From: Rhodanobacter sp. ANJX3
GTDB taxonomy: Bacteria > Pseudomonadota > Gammaproteobacteria > Xanthomonadales > Rhodanobacteraceae
Length of the DNA: 64,000 nucleotides
Direction of reading: 5' to 3'
Assembly: GCF_014200755.1 (NCBI RefSeq)
Contig: NZ_JACHCM010000008.1
Span: forward strand, 1 to 64,000
The translations under genes and the position numbers were made by a program. Positions 34,511-44,045 of this stretch are shown here, in pieces. How positions within the stretch are numbered: the first letter of the stretch is position 1; the number at the start of each line of letters is the position of its first letter. Under the pieces are notes generated by a model. That model was given only the letters and a program-made list of their open reading frames with translations. It searched no databases and was not told the origin of the DNA.

Positions 34511-35194
34511 GGTCAATGCCTGCCACGGCGGCAATGCCGGCAGCACGAAGATTCCGACAATCATCAGCACGTACAGTGCCAGGCCCCACCGCGTGGCCCA
34601 ATGGACGCGGCGTGTCGTTGCCAGATCGTAAGCGGCGAGGGCGAGCGGAAAGGCGGTGAGAACTGCCGTGGTCATCAGGATCGAGTTCATAAAGGCGAAC
34701 GGCCAGCGATCGACCGCAGGCGCCAGTATTGCGATGGTGGCAAACAGCATTAGCCGCTTGTGCGCTGCCGGTTCCTTGCGCTTGCGCAGGGCCCATGTCA
34801 CCAGAATGGCGAAGGCAATCAGCTGTAACAGATCGCCGGCGAAAAACACCGACGGTTGTATGCGTGGCACCGCGTTGCGACGAAGCGCCAATACCAGAGT
34901 CACAAAGCCGGCAATCACCATCAGCGGCGCCATCACAGCACCAAGCACGCCGAGTTGGCGATGCCAGCGCGTGTGTCCGCTGGCGACCAGCGTGATTTGC
35001 ACGGCGAGCAGCAGCACCCAGCCGACGAACAGTGCGCCGTGTATATGCACCATTACGCTCGGCAGATGAGCAAAAATCAGCCCGGCCCGAAAATAGCTGT
35101 TCTCAAACCCGATATAGACGGCTGCGGCGACAGCCAGCGCCATCGCCCCGAAAAAAACGTGATCCCGCCTCCGCCCCGAAACGACGTTCAGCAT
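34490..35194 (-). CDS. integral membrane protein, DUF2306-like
   Basis: 234 residues with GGGGA before the ATG and about seven hydrophobic helices. Conserved-looking polar residues sit within helices (VMVHIHGALFVGW, HRQLGVLGA, AHKRLMLFA), giving intramembrane His residues reminiscent of haem- or metal-binding membrane proteins of the DUF2306/DUF420 type. Function unknown. The gene is alone, convergent with the pseudogene fragment. Confidence 0.7.
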   Translation of the reverse strand: MLNVVSGRRRDHVFFGAMALAVAAAVYIGFENSYFRAGLIFAHLPSVMVHIHGALFVGWVLLLAVQITLVASGHTRWHRQLGVLGAVMAPLMVIAGFVTLVLALRRNAVPRIQPSVFFAGDLLQLIAFAILVTWALRKRKEPAAHKRLMLFATIAILAPAVDRWPFAFMNSILMTTAVLTAFPLALAAYDLATTRRVHWATRWGLALYVLMIVGIFVLPALPPWQALTSWVVGA

Positions 35195-35469
35195 GACATT
35201 CCCCTGGCTACCCCGGTTTGAGAAATAGTAGTTCAGATATTTGTCGTTCGCAGCGTATGCGCAAACGCCAGCTATGCCAGCCGAGTCACGCGAAAGGGTT
35301 CCCCGGTTTTGACGTCCAATTACTTGCGCCGGAATGACGAACTTTTTACGGGAATCCCCGCAAAGGATGTGCTCCTTTTACGCACCTGCCTGTAATTTCT
35401 TGCGACACCCACCGCGCCGAGATGGATCGGGCATTTGTCCGCCACGTTCGGCGCCACGCTGGATCGCTG

Positions 35470-36270
35470 ATGAAAAAACCCCTTTTTATCCTTACAGCGG
35501 CACTGTTCCTTCAGAGTACCCCTATCGTCCACGCCCAAAGCGCCGACACCACGCCCATTTGCACCGACCGTCCGACCAAGGCCAACGCGACCTGCACCGT
35601 ACCGCAGGGCAGCTGGCAGCTGGAAACCGATATCGGTAACACCACGCACGATCAGCATGGTGGTGTGAGCACCGATACCCTCTATTACCTCAATCCCTAT
35701 TTCAAATATGGCTTAAACGATCATCAGGACATTGAGATCAACTGGGCGCCAGCCATCCGCGTGCGTACCAAGGACGATGGTCGGAACCGCAGCGTTTCCG
35801 GTGCCGGCGATGTCTACGTGCGGCTGAAGTCGCGGTTGTTCAGCGACGACACGGTCAGCATGTCGCTGATTCCCTTTATCAAGGCGCCTACCGCATCGCA
35901 CGATCTGGGCAACGATCGTTGGGAGGGCGGCCTGGCGGCGCCGATCGGCGTTGCATTGCCGCGAGGTTTTTCACTGACGTTGGGACCGGAGCTCGATCTG
36001 CTGGCCGATAGCGATGGTCACGGCCATCATGCTGCCGTGACCGGCCTAGTCAACGTGGCGCATCCGCTAACCAGTCGATTGAGCCTCGCTGTCGAGCTAT
36101 GGGCACAGGACAATCGCGACCCGGCCGGCACCATCCGCCAGCGATCGGCCGACGCGGCGTTGATTTTTCTGGTGAACCCGACACTGCAGCTGGACGTCGG
36201 TGCCAATTTCGGCCTCAACCGCAGCACGCCGGATAGCCAGATTTACCTTGGGCTGTCGCATCGGTTCTAG
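35470..36270 (+). CDS. outer-membrane beta-barrel protein, phenol MetA-pathway (transporter) family-like
   Basis: 266 residues from ATG 35470, signal peptide (PLFILTAALFLQSTPIVHAQ). The mature part begins with a PICTDRPTKA motif and then alternating amphipathic strands (WQLETDIGN, YYLNPYFKYGL, VSMSLIPFIKAPTA, WEGGLAAPIGVAL) ending in an aromatic residue (LSHRF), as in barrel proteins of the PF13557 kind. Transport role is assumed for the family and no substrate can be given. Confidence 0.75.
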   Translation: MKKPLFILTAALFLQSTPIVHAQSADTTPICTDRPTKANATCTVPQGSWQLETDIGNTTHDQHGGVSTDTLYYLNPYFKYGLNDHQDIEINWAPAIRVRTKDDGRNRSVSGAGDVYVRLKSRLFSDDTVSMSLIPFIKAPTASHDLGNDRWEGGLAAPIGVALPRGFSLTLGPELDLLADSDGHGHHAAVTGLVNVAHPLTSRLSLAVELWAQDNRDPAGTIRQRSADAALIFLVNPTLQLDVGANFGLNRSTPDSQIYLGLSHRF

Positions 36271-36356
36271 CGCTGGTGGTAGCGCGCGAGGTGGCCAAAA
36301 CGCCTGCGCGCAAGCGCCGAACAAAGCTCTGCGCGTCATGAGTGCCAGCGCCGCGT

Positions 36357-38369
36357 TTACCGCGATAACGGTGTCGCGCTTCGCTGTTGCTGCGCTTCCG
36401 GCGCGTTCTGCATGGCAGTCGGAGCTTGCGCTTGCGCCTGCTGCTGGTTAACGCGTGCCATGGTGGCGGTGCTCTGCACGATGGACGTCTGAACCGCTAG
36501 CGCGGTGTCCACCGGGTGCGCGATCTGTCGGGCAGGTGATCCAGGATCGCCCTGAACGGCGAAGGCTCGACCGCCGTCCTCGCTCAATACCACGTGATCG
36601 ATGTGTTTCAGGCCGCTGCTGCGCGCGGCTACGGCAACAGCGGCAGACAGGTTGTCGCTTTTCTGATCCGGCGTATGGCCGATCTGTGCATCGACTCTGT
36701 GCACGGCGTTTCGCGCCTGCAGATAGAGCGGGTGGTCGGGATGCGCAGGCTGGTCGAGCCGCGCTGGCGCGGCTACGGGTGCACTAACGCTCGCGCGCGC
36801 TGCTTCCGTTTGCCGAGTGGCATCGAGTTCATCGCGCAGATTGCCGCTTGCGGTATTCGTACCCCACAGAGTGCCGGGTGTGCTCCACTGCCCATCGACC
36901 GCTCGCGTATAGGTATGCCCGTCCGATGCTTGCACGATGTTGTTGGACGTTTTCAGCGCGTGAGTTACCGCGTCGGGCATGGCGCCGTATTGATTCCAGC
37001 CGTACTGGGCGTAAGCAGCCTGGTAGCGTTGGGCCATCCCTTGCGGTGAGGTAGCGATATTCTCGGCAATGGTTTGCCGCGCTGCCTGATCGAGCTGCGC
37101 CGCCCGCATGGGGTTGGCGGTTTCCACGCGCGTGCCGGCCATGCCGTGTTCGAGTATTTGATCGGTCAGCTCGCGCGTCCACGCATGCGTCTGCGCATCG
37201 CGCGTCCAGGGCGCATTTCTCGCGCTCGGCGCATCCCCGGCAGCGGCCGGTTGCGCGTAGGGATCTTTTGGCGTGGCGGGGTTGGCCAGCGCCACCTGCA
37301 CCGCGGTGCTCGACGCCTGAAAATTGAGCTGATTGGAAAGCGCCGCATCGGCGGTCAGCGTGCGGTGCTGTTCCTGACGCGTCCAGCCCTGGGCCGGCTG
37401 CTGCGGATCATATCGCCAAGTGCTGCCTTGACTGTCAGATTGGTTATAGATGCGATGATGATCGATCGCATCGGCGATCTTGCTGCCACCAATCGCGCCA
37501 GCGATGCCACCAACGGCACCCGTGGCAAGCAGGCCTGGGCCCGATTCCACGCCCAGCGCCGCGCCGGTGGCCGCGCCAAGCTCCGCGCCCGCGAGCATGC
37601 CGAGATTTCGACCGCCAAAATGCAGAATCTCCGATTGGCCGCCGACACGGTTGCCTGCATGCAGCAGATCAGCCGTACGTTGCCCCGTAGCGGTGGCATC
37701 GTAGATCACGGCAGCCGCGCCCAGCGCGCCGAGCCCCCTGCTGGCTGCACTGGACGATAGCCCTGCGCCGGCACTGCGCTCGGCCTGCACGGCGAGGCTG
37801 TTGTCCAGGCTCTTCAGGTAGGTGGGTTCGCTATACAGCCCGCGATGCGGCACCAGATACTGCTCGGCTCCGCCGGGCTTGGCTACTAAGCCGCCGAGTT
37901 CGGACGTCGGGGCGATGTGGCTGACGAACACCTCGGTCGGCGCCTTGGGTTTGATTTGATAGACGTCGTAACGCGCTGCTTCGCTCTGGATTGGCAGGCC
38001 GAAACGATCGGAGAGATTGTGGCCTTGATGCAGCGCGTCTTCGAACGCCGATTGCTTGGCGAAAAACGGCGAGTATGGCGACACCGTGCTGCCCGTCGGC
38101 ACGATCTTCACTAGCGGCTCGCTGTTGAGTTCCATGCGCGGAAGTTCGCGGCCGGAGATGATCTGGCTAACGGCGCGATCGGTTATTTTCGATGCCGAGC
38201 TAGTGGGGTCGGCTTGTACCAGCCGCTGCAGATAGATCTGGCCATCCGAGGTTTTCAGATAGCTTTTTGCCGCCTCCTCACTCACGCCCTGTGTAACGAA
38301 CGTTTCGCTTCGGCTGATGGCGGCGGCATGTTGCTGTCGCAGGTCGTCGGGAGTGATGCCCTCAGTCAT
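36357..38369 (-). CDS. putative type IV secretion effector (X-Tfe) with XVIPCD, N-terminal toxin domain of unknown type
   Basis: 670 residues; its ATG overlaps the stop of the preceding gene by 8 bp. The C-terminus (~543-606) is a clear XVIPCD (HPDHPLYLQARNAVHRVDAQ, KSDNLSAAVAVAAR, VVLSEDGGRAFAVQ) plus a Gln-rich tail, like the 25783 effector. A mid-section (~245-300) is Gly/Ala-rich and hydrophobic (LGMLAGAELGAATGAALGV) and may insert in membranes. The N-terminal part (~80-190; RYDVYQIKPKAPTEVFVSHI, EQYLVPHRG) could be an ADP-ribosyltransferase-like fold, a weak guess. Two small upstream genes are translationally linked. Confidence 0.82.
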   Translation of the reverse strand: MTEGITPDDLRQQHAAAISRSETFVTQGVSEEAAKSYLKTSDGQIYLQRLVQADPTSSASKITDRAVSQIISGRELPRMELNSEPLVKIVPTGSTVSPYSPFFAKQSAFEDALHQGHNLSDRFGLPIQSEAARYDVYQIKPKAPTEVFVSHIAPTSELGGLVAKPGGAEQYLVPHRGLYSEPTYLKSLDNSLAVQAERSAGAGLSSSAASRGLGALGAAAVIYDATATGQRTADLLHAGNRVGGQSEILHFGGRNLGMLAGAELGAATGAALGVESGPGLLATGAVGGIAGAIGGSKIADAIDHHRIYNQSDSQGSTWRYDPQQPAQGWTRQEQHRTLTADAALSNQLNFQASSTAVQVALANPATPKDPYAQPAAAGDAPSARNAPWTRDAQTHAWTRELTDQILEHGMAGTRVETANPMRAAQLDQAARQTIAENIATSPQGMAQRYQAAYAQYGWNQYGAMPDAVTHALKTSNNIVQASDGHTYTRAVDGQWSTPGTLWGTNTASGNLRDELDATRQTEAARASVSAPVAAPARLDQPAHPDHPLYLQARNAVHRVDAQIGHTPDQKSDNLSAAVAVAARSSGLKHIDHVVLSEDGGRAFAVQGDPGSPARQIAHPVDTALAVQTSIVQSTATMARVNQQQAQAQAPTAMQNAPEAQQQRSATPLSR

Positions 38370-38706
38370 GAGCTTTCGCTCCGTCGATCATGGCCTGAAC
38401 ACTGGCAATGATGTCGTTCTCCTCCTCGTCGCGCCCCCCGCGCATCTGCGCGGAGAATTCCGAATACGCCTCGTCGACGTCCGGATCTTTATACGGTGTG
38501 TAGAGGCCATCGCCAAAGTTATAGTTGCCCGGAATATTCCTTCGATCGACGGGCTTCAGCACTTGTCCTGCCTTGGCCGCTTCGATAAGCGGCAGCAAAG
38601 CACGAAGGAGGCTCTGCACGTCCTCACTATCGGGATATTGCTTGAGCGTCCACTCCAGATGCTCTGCACTCGCCTGGAGCTTTGCCGGGTCGATGGACTG
38701 GGTCAT
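38362..38706 (-). CDS. small acidic protein, candidate immunity protein for the XVIPCD effector
   Basis: 114 residues, no signal peptide, acidic and helical (KLQASAEHLEWTLKQYPDSE, LLRALLPLIEAAKAGQV), containing NIPGNYNFGDGLYTPYKDPD. Its stop overlaps the effector ATG by 8 bp, and its own ATG overlaps the stop of the gene upstream (ATGA). Cytoplasmic location would fit protection from an effector acting inside the cell. Family not recognised; role inferred from linkage. Confidence 0.72.
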   Translation of the reverse strand: MTQSIDPAKLQASAEHLEWTLKQYPDSEDVQSLLRALLPLIEAAKAGQVLKPVDRRNIPGNYNFGDGLYTPYKDPDVDEAYSEFSAQMRGGRDEEENDIIASVQAMIDGAKAHD

Positions 38707-39044
38707 GGCCTGATTTCCTGAGTCGATTGCGTGGATGAGCGAAAGGCCCGCATCCGATCAGGCCCAAGCGTCTTTCCTCGCGGGTTTCGTTCGGTGAAGC
38801 CGTCCTTCATTTCGGACATGAAGCTGTTGTGGGTGCCTTTTCGATAGAAGAGCCACGAGATGCGCTGAACACCAGCGGCGATGTTTTGGACCGCGGGAAA
38901 CGGCGTAATTGCCTCAGACGTTGTGCGCGATCGCTCAACGAAAAAAAGGTTTAGCGAGTTCGACGCTGGCACAAAAACAGCTGCAGTTTCGCCGGAGCCA
39001 ATCACATTTTTGGCAGTATCACCCGGATAAAAAACGAGGCGCAT
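38703..39044 (-). CDS. hypothetical protein, first gene of the XVIPCD effector operon
   Basis: 113 residues (MRLVFYPGDTAKNVIGSGET ... NSLNLFFVERSRTTS ... SWLFYRKGTHNSFM). It overlaps the next gene by 4 bp (ATGA), so all three genes of this set are coupled. No signal peptide or membrane helix. It may be a second immunity protein or an adaptor for effector loading. I do not recognise the family. Confidence 0.65.
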   Translation of the reverse strand: MRLVFYPGDTAKNVIGSGETAAVFVPASNSLNLFFVERSRTTSEAITPFPAVQNIAAGVQRISWLFYRKGTHNSFMSEMKDGFTERNPRGKTLGPDRMRAFRSSTQSTQEIRP

Positions 39045-39222
39045 GAACAGGCTCTCCGTGCGTTCAAAGCGAAATTCAACTTAGCACCGGTGGCGTCGAT
39101 CGCGCAAACGTCTGCACCAACACGAGATAGGCGAACGAATGGAGCCGCAAGAGCAGCGAGCGATGAAACGATCGCCTGCTGGGTTTACGTGCGTGTAAGA
39201 CGCGACGATAGAGCGCCGGCAA

Positions 39223-39540
39223 TCAACTCGTTGTGTCGCGCATCACGTGCAGCACGCGGTTGGCGATCAGGTCGCCGGTTTCTTCGCCGTACTTGCGCAT
39301 ATGGTCGGTCGCCGCATGCGCATCGAGCGCCGCCACGCTGGACCACTTTTCAACAACGATATACGTGTCGGGGCCGATGGCTTCACGCGCACCGTCGAGC
39401 CCTGCGTCATTGTCGATGATGGGCCGGTATTCGATGCAGCCGTCTTCGGTGTGCACGATCGGCACCACGGCGAGAAAGCGTTCCAGCAGCTCGGCGCGGC
39501 GGCCGGGTTTGGCCGTGATGATGGCAATAACGTGGATCAT
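39223..39540 (-). CDS. antibiotic biosynthesis monooxygenase (ABM)-domain protein
   Basis: 105 residues from ATG 39540, AGGAG nine bases upstream. It has the ABM ferredoxin-like fold pattern: MIHVIAIITAKPGRRAELLE, then EDGCIEYRPI, TYIVVEKWSS and LDAHAATDHM. Family members are small dimeric quinol monooxygenases or haem-handling proteins. Solitary gene, so the substrate is open. Confidence 0.85.
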   Translation of the reverse strand: MIHVIAIITAKPGRRAELLERFLAVVPIVHTEDGCIEYRPIIDNDAGLDGAREAIGPDTYIVVEKWSSVAALDAHAATDHMRKYGEETGDLIANRVLHVMRDTTS

Positions 39541-39705
39541 TTCGTTTGCTCCTGAGCGGGAAGGGCAACCTAGCAGGGCGGTCATTCAATTGGAGTGAGG
39601 TTTATCGGTCGGTGCGGCGTTTGGGATGATTGCCTGCCGTCGATTCGAGGCCTGCGTCCAGTGCTAGAGTGATGCGATTGTCGTCACTTGAAAGCGAGCC
39701 GCGCA

Positions 39706-40638
39706 ATGAGTAGTACCGAAGCCCCTTATTCCATCGGCACACCGGGACGTCCCTGGGGCGAGGCTGAGGTTGCGTTATGGCTGTCACGGCAAGTCGTCCA
39801 GCGCAGCTATGCCGCGGATGTGGTCAGCGTGATCGATACCTTTCGCTCTCGCTTCGATGTATCCGAGTACGGCCGGATCGACTACGCGCCGGACAGCTAT
39901 CCGCTGTTCGCCATCCGCAGCCGCGACTGGAACGATGCGCTACCCGTGGTACTGGTCACCGGTGGCGTGCACGGTTATGAAACCAGCGGCGTGCACGGCG
40001 CGCTGCAGTTTGTCGATCGGCAGATGGCGAACTACGCCGGCCGGGTCAATATTTTGGTGGCGCCATGCATCAGTCCCTGGGCCTACGAACGCATTCACCG
40101 CTGGAACGCCGACGCGCTCGATCCGAACCGTTCGTTTCGCGCCGATAGTCCCGCACAGGAGTCGGCCGCATTGATGCGACTGGTCGAGCCCATCCGCGCT
40201 CGCGCCTTGATGCATATCGACCTGCATGAAACCACCGATACCGACGAGTCCGAGTTTCGGCCGGCCTTGGCCGCACGCGACGGCATCCATTACGAGCCCG
40301 ACGATATTCCGGACGGCTTCTATCTGGTGGACGACAGCGAAAACCCGCAGCCCGCGTTTCAACAGGCGGTGATTGCCGCGGTTGCCAAAGTCACCCATAT
40401 CGCGCCGGCCGATGAGCGCGGCGAAATCATCGGTTCGCCGATGGTCGCGCCGGGGGTCATCGAGTACTCGCTGAAAAAACTCGGCCTGTGTGCCCGCGTC
40501 ACTGACGCCCCCTATGTCACCACCACCGAGGTCTATCCCGACAGCCCTCGCGCCACGCCCGAGCAGTGCAACGCCGCGCAGGTGGCGGCGGTGTGTGCGG
40601 CGATCGATTTTGTGTTGGCAGAAGTCGCTAGTGCCTGA
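39706..40638 (+). CDS. M14-family metallocarboxypeptidase-like protein
   Basis: 310 residues; ATG 39706 is preferred to TTG 39688. Zinc ligands appear as H-x-x-E in TGGVHGYETSG and a later His in LMHIDLHETTD; RWNADALDPNRSF resembles the substrate Arg/Asn segment of the family. No signal peptide, so it is probably cytoplasmic. Similar proteins are annotated as DUF2817/succinylglutamate-desuccinylase-like; which peptide or amide it cuts is unknown. Confidence 0.8.
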   Translation: MSSTEAPYSIGTPGRPWGEAEVALWLSRQVVQRSYAADVVSVIDTFRSRFDVSEYGRIDYAPDSYPLFAIRSRDWNDALPVVLVTGGVHGYETSGVHGALQFVDRQMANYAGRVNILVAPCISPWAYERIHRWNADALDPNRSFRADSPAQESAALMRLVEPIRARALMHIDLHETTDTDESEFRPALAARDGIHYEPDDIPDGFYLVDDSENPQPAFQQAVIAAVAKVTHIAPADERGEIIGSPMVAPGVIEYSLKKLGLCARVTDAPYVTTTEVYPDSPRATPEQCNAAQVAAVCAAIDFVLAEVASA

Positions 40639-40778
40639 GTTGAGCTGAAGTGGCCAAACGCCATCAATGCAGGTGAGAGCTCAGCTTTCGACTTGGGGTG
40701 TAAAGATAAAGGACGATAAACAGCTGCGCCATGCTAGATTCCCCGGTACTACAAGGATGCGTTCCACAGGGGAGCACA

Positions 40779-41501
40779 ATGACTTTTAGAGATATGTCCA
40801 AGCGGGCATTTTTGCTCGTCGTTGTCTTGTCGTTGGCTGGATGCGCAACTGCTTACCAATCGAAGGGAATGACGGGCGGGTTTAGCGAAACAGATCTTGG
40901 TCCAACGAGCTTCAAGATTGCCTTCAGCGGCAACGGCTTCACCAGTGCGGAGCGCGCGTCAGACTTCGCCATGTTGCGCGCCGCCGACAAATCCATTGAA
41001 GATGGCTGCAATTATTTCGGCGTAATGAATGAGGCCGATGGCGGTTCCACCAGTTCAGTCACGATCGCAAATGCCGGGTACGGTAGGCACGGAGCGTGGG
41101 GGAGCGCTTTCACTACGCCGATATTCAAGCCGAACAGCATGCTTTTGATTAGGTGTTTTGCTGTTCAGCCACCAGGTGCCGAATTGTTCGACGCGCATTA
41201 CATCGCACATTCCATTCGCACTAAATACCAGATACCGGATAGCTCAGGGCACACGACACGAACTGCTGCCGTTACATCTCAGGCGGGACCGGTCATCGTC
41301 ACCGCCGCCGCACAGATTGCGGCGCCTGCCGCAAATATTGCGCAACAGGTGTTGGCAGCTCAAAGCCTTTCCACAGGTCAGGGATGCGGTGATGTCAGTG
41401 CAAACCCAGACGGTACATTCCAGGCGTCCTGTCCCGCGGGCACGATGATTATCGAGTGCAGTGGGACATCGTGCCGGCCCGTGCGAATGAAGGTCGATTG
41501 A
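40779..41501 (+). CDS. lipoprotein of the CC0125/CC1285 family
   Basis: 240 residues from ATG 40779 with GGGGAG upstream. Lipobox LSLAGC follows the hydrophobic core FLLVVVL. After it comes TAYQSKGMTGGFSETDLGPT and FSGNGFTSAERASDFAMLRA, the pattern that defines this family of unknown function. The C-terminal part is Ala/Gln-rich and less conserved. Lone gene. Confidence 0.85.
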   Translation: MTFRDMSKRAFLLVVVLSLAGCATAYQSKGMTGGFSETDLGPTSFKIAFSGNGFTSAERASDFAMLRAADKSIEDGCNYFGVMNEADGGSTSSVTIANAGYGRHGAWGSAFTTPIFKPNSMLLIRCFAVQPPGAELFDAHYIAHSIRTKYQIPDSSGHTTRTAAVTSQAGPVIVTAAAQIAAPAANIAQQVLAAQSLSTGQGCGDVSANPDGTFQASCPAGTMIIECSGTSCRPVRMKVD

Positions 41502-41601
41502 AAATCGTAAATGCGGTGCCGTGCCATTCGCCTGCTTCAAGTCATAGGCGAGGGGGTTGCGCGTACTGCGGAAGTGCTAGTCGTGTCGCGAAGTTAACAA
41601 A

Positions 41602-42435
41602 TCAAGCCTCGTGCGTTGCAGGCATCTCAGTGGAAGAAAGGCTGTCCGCCACGATGTCGTGCACTTGTTTCGCGAGCGCCTTGCGGTCGGTGCCGGGCAC
41701 AATGGCGATGGGTTCGTGGAAGGTCACGCGCACCCGCGCGCCGGTTGCGCGAAAAAACCGGCTGACGTGCGGGCCGGCTTCCATGCCGCCGTGGAAGGCG
41801 TAGCCGTCGCGATCGCCGCCGGCTGATAATGCGCGGCCATCCACGGATACGACGTCGAGCGTAAACGGCTGCAGCTGCCACGCCTGTGCGGCGGCCTGTG
41901 GACCGAGGAAGGGCGCGAGCAGGCTGGACTTAAAGGGCGCGACCTGCTCGCCGGATGAGGTGGTGCCTTCGGGGAACAACACCAGGTCGTGATCGGGGCG
42001 CATCTGCGCGGCAATAGCGGTCGCCACGCTGGCGGTGTCCTGCCGGCGCCGGCTGATGAACACCGTCTGCCCCAGGCCGCCGATAAAGCGTACGCCGGGC
42101 CAGCTTTCCATGTCGTCCTTGGCGATAAAGCGCGCGCGCAGAATGCTTCCCAGCAGCACGATGTCGTAATGCGAAATGTGGTTGCCGACAAAGAGCGTGC
42201 CGCCTGTTTCGCGCGGTGCGCCGACGATCTCCAACTGCAGACCCATCGCGCGGCGCAGGCAGACGAACCACAGCCGCGGCAGCACAAACGCGACGCGCCC
42301 GCGGGTAAAACGCATGAGCAGCCACTGTGGCGGCATCAGCACCGCGCTCGCCAGCAGGATCGCGGCGATCTTGATGCCTGCGCGCAGTGAGGCAAAAGCG
42401 TTGCCGGGGGCAGGGCGTGCGGGGTCGATGCTCAT
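41602..42435 (-). CDS. 1-acyl-sn-glycerol-3-phosphate acyltransferase (PlsC-like)
   Basis: 277 residues from ATG 42435 (weak ribosome site). The acyltransferase motifs are FVGNHISHYD (HxxxxD), GQTVFISRRR and VLFPEGTTSSG, with an N-terminal membrane anchor (IKIAAILLASAVLMPPQWLL). It should transfer an acyl group to lysophosphatidate or a related lysolipid at the inner membrane. Second PlsC-type copies are common, so it may not be the essential enzyme. Confidence 0.88.
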   Translation of the reverse strand: MSIDPARPAPGNAFASLRAGIKIAAILLASAVLMPPQWLLMRFTRGRVAFVLPRLWFVCLRRAMGLQLEIVGAPRETGGTLFVGNHISHYDIVLLGSILRARFIAKDDMESWPGVRFIGGLGQTVFISRRRQDTASVATAIAAQMRPDHDLVLFPEGTTSSGEQVAPFKSSLLAPFLGPQAAAQAWQLQPFTLDVVSVDGRALSAGGDRDGYAFHGGMEAGPHVSRFFRATGARVRVTFHEPIAIVPGTDRKALAKQVHDIVADSLSSTEMPATHEA

Positions 42436-42999
<564 letters not shown>

Positions 43000-43221
43000 A
43001 TGAGCAACGTCGCCGGCAAGACCAGCAACGGCTATACCTACGAAGGCGACCACCACCCGGGCAGCTCCGGCCGGGTCAACTGGACGGCAACGTATCGATT
43101 GAAAGGCGAGTTTGCCGGCATACGCCACGGGCTGGTGCACGACATGCTCGGCATTTCCACCGACGGCGTCGACAGCGCGGTGAAAAGCGATATCGAATCT
43201 GTTTGGACGGATGCGGCCTGA
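43000..43221 (+). CDS. small hypothetical protein
   Basis: 73 residues with AGAGG upstream of ATG 43000. The layout is short beta strands (YTYEGDHHP, VNWTATYRLKG) followed by a C-terminal helix (DGVDSAVKSDIESVW), similar in plan to the two small proteins at 56740 and 56991. Cytoplasmic; function unknown. Confidence 0.6.
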   Translation: MSNVAGKTSNGYTYEGDHHPGSSGRVNWTATYRLKGEFAGIRHGLVHDMLGISTDGVDSAVKSDIESVWTDAA

Positions 43222-43283
43222 CCGGCTGCCGCTTTCACCCGTTCCAGTCACGCTAGTCGCTCGCGCCCGTACTCGTGAAAAGG

Positions 43284-43314
43284 CCTGCCGAAGCGCTTCG
43301 TACGCGTCGGCAGG
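43284..43314 (-). terminator. stem-loop after the SRPBCC gene
   Basis: On the minus strand CCTGCCGA ... TCGGCAGG encloses a 15-nt loop and is followed by CCTTTT. It lies 40 bp after the stop at 43354. Confidence 0.55.
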
Positions 43315-43353
43315 TCGGTTTCACTGCATACCGGCTTTGGCCGGCAGCATGTT

Positions 43354-43881
43354 TTACGGGGTCTGGACAACCTTCTTCAGATTGTCCAGGCCGGCCTGGT
43401 ACACCCCGCCGATCACCTTCGTTGCGGTAGCGTCATTGGCGTCGTCGGCCGGCTTGGGGCCGATGTCCTTGCGCTTGAACGTGCCCGACCAGGTGACCTT
43501 GGCGCTGTCCTTGCCGACGGCGATGACTCGGAAGGTAGACGTATATGAGGTCACCGGCAGCACGCCATCGAGGATGACGTATTTGAACTGGTGGCCCTGC
43601 TCGTTGAAAGCGATCAGCTTTTCGTGGACCTTGCCGCCATCGCTCAGCGTGAGCTGGCGTTCCGCGCCGGGCTGGTTGTCGGTACCGGCAACGATCTCGT
43701 CCTTGGCCACGGCCGGGTGCCAGGTATTGAGGCCGCTGAAGTCCTTGGCTTTGGCCCACACCGCATCCGGCGTGGCGTGGATGACCACGCTTTTGCTGAC
43801 CTTGAGCACCGGCGCAGCAGCCAGGCCGATACCGGGCAGCGCCACGAGCGCGACAAACGCAATCTTGTGAAATCTTTTCAT
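43354..43881 (-). CDS. exported SRPBCC/START-like protein
   Basis: 175 residues with a signal peptide (IAFVALVALPGIGLAAAP). The mature part follows the polyketide-cyclase/SRPBCC pattern (VSKSVVIHATPDAVWAKAKD, FSGLNTWHPAV, VTSYTSTFRVIAVGKDSAKV, TWSGTFKRKD, IGGVYQAGLDNLKK). It would bind a hydrophobic ligand in the periplasm. Single gene; ligand unknown. Confidence 0.8.
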   Translation of the reverse strand: MKRFHKIAFVALVALPGIGLAAAPVLKVSKSVVIHATPDAVWAKAKDFSGLNTWHPAVAKDEIVAGTDNQPGAERQLTLSDGGKVHEKLIAFNEQGHQFKYVILDGVLPVTSYTSTFRVIAVGKDSAKVTWSGTFKRKDIGPKPADDANDATATKVIGGVYQAGLDNLKKVVQTP

Positions 43882-44045
43882 GAAAGACGACCCCTTTGAT
43901 TGGTGGACGCCGGAGCGCGGGGCGACCCTGCCGATCCCGGGAGCCGGACTGGCCGAATCTGACACAAAGATTCGGCGTAGGCTTGCCGCGTTGCAGCGGC
44001 TTTGCATCGGCGCGGGAAAACACATCAGATCGGAGTGTGAGCCGA

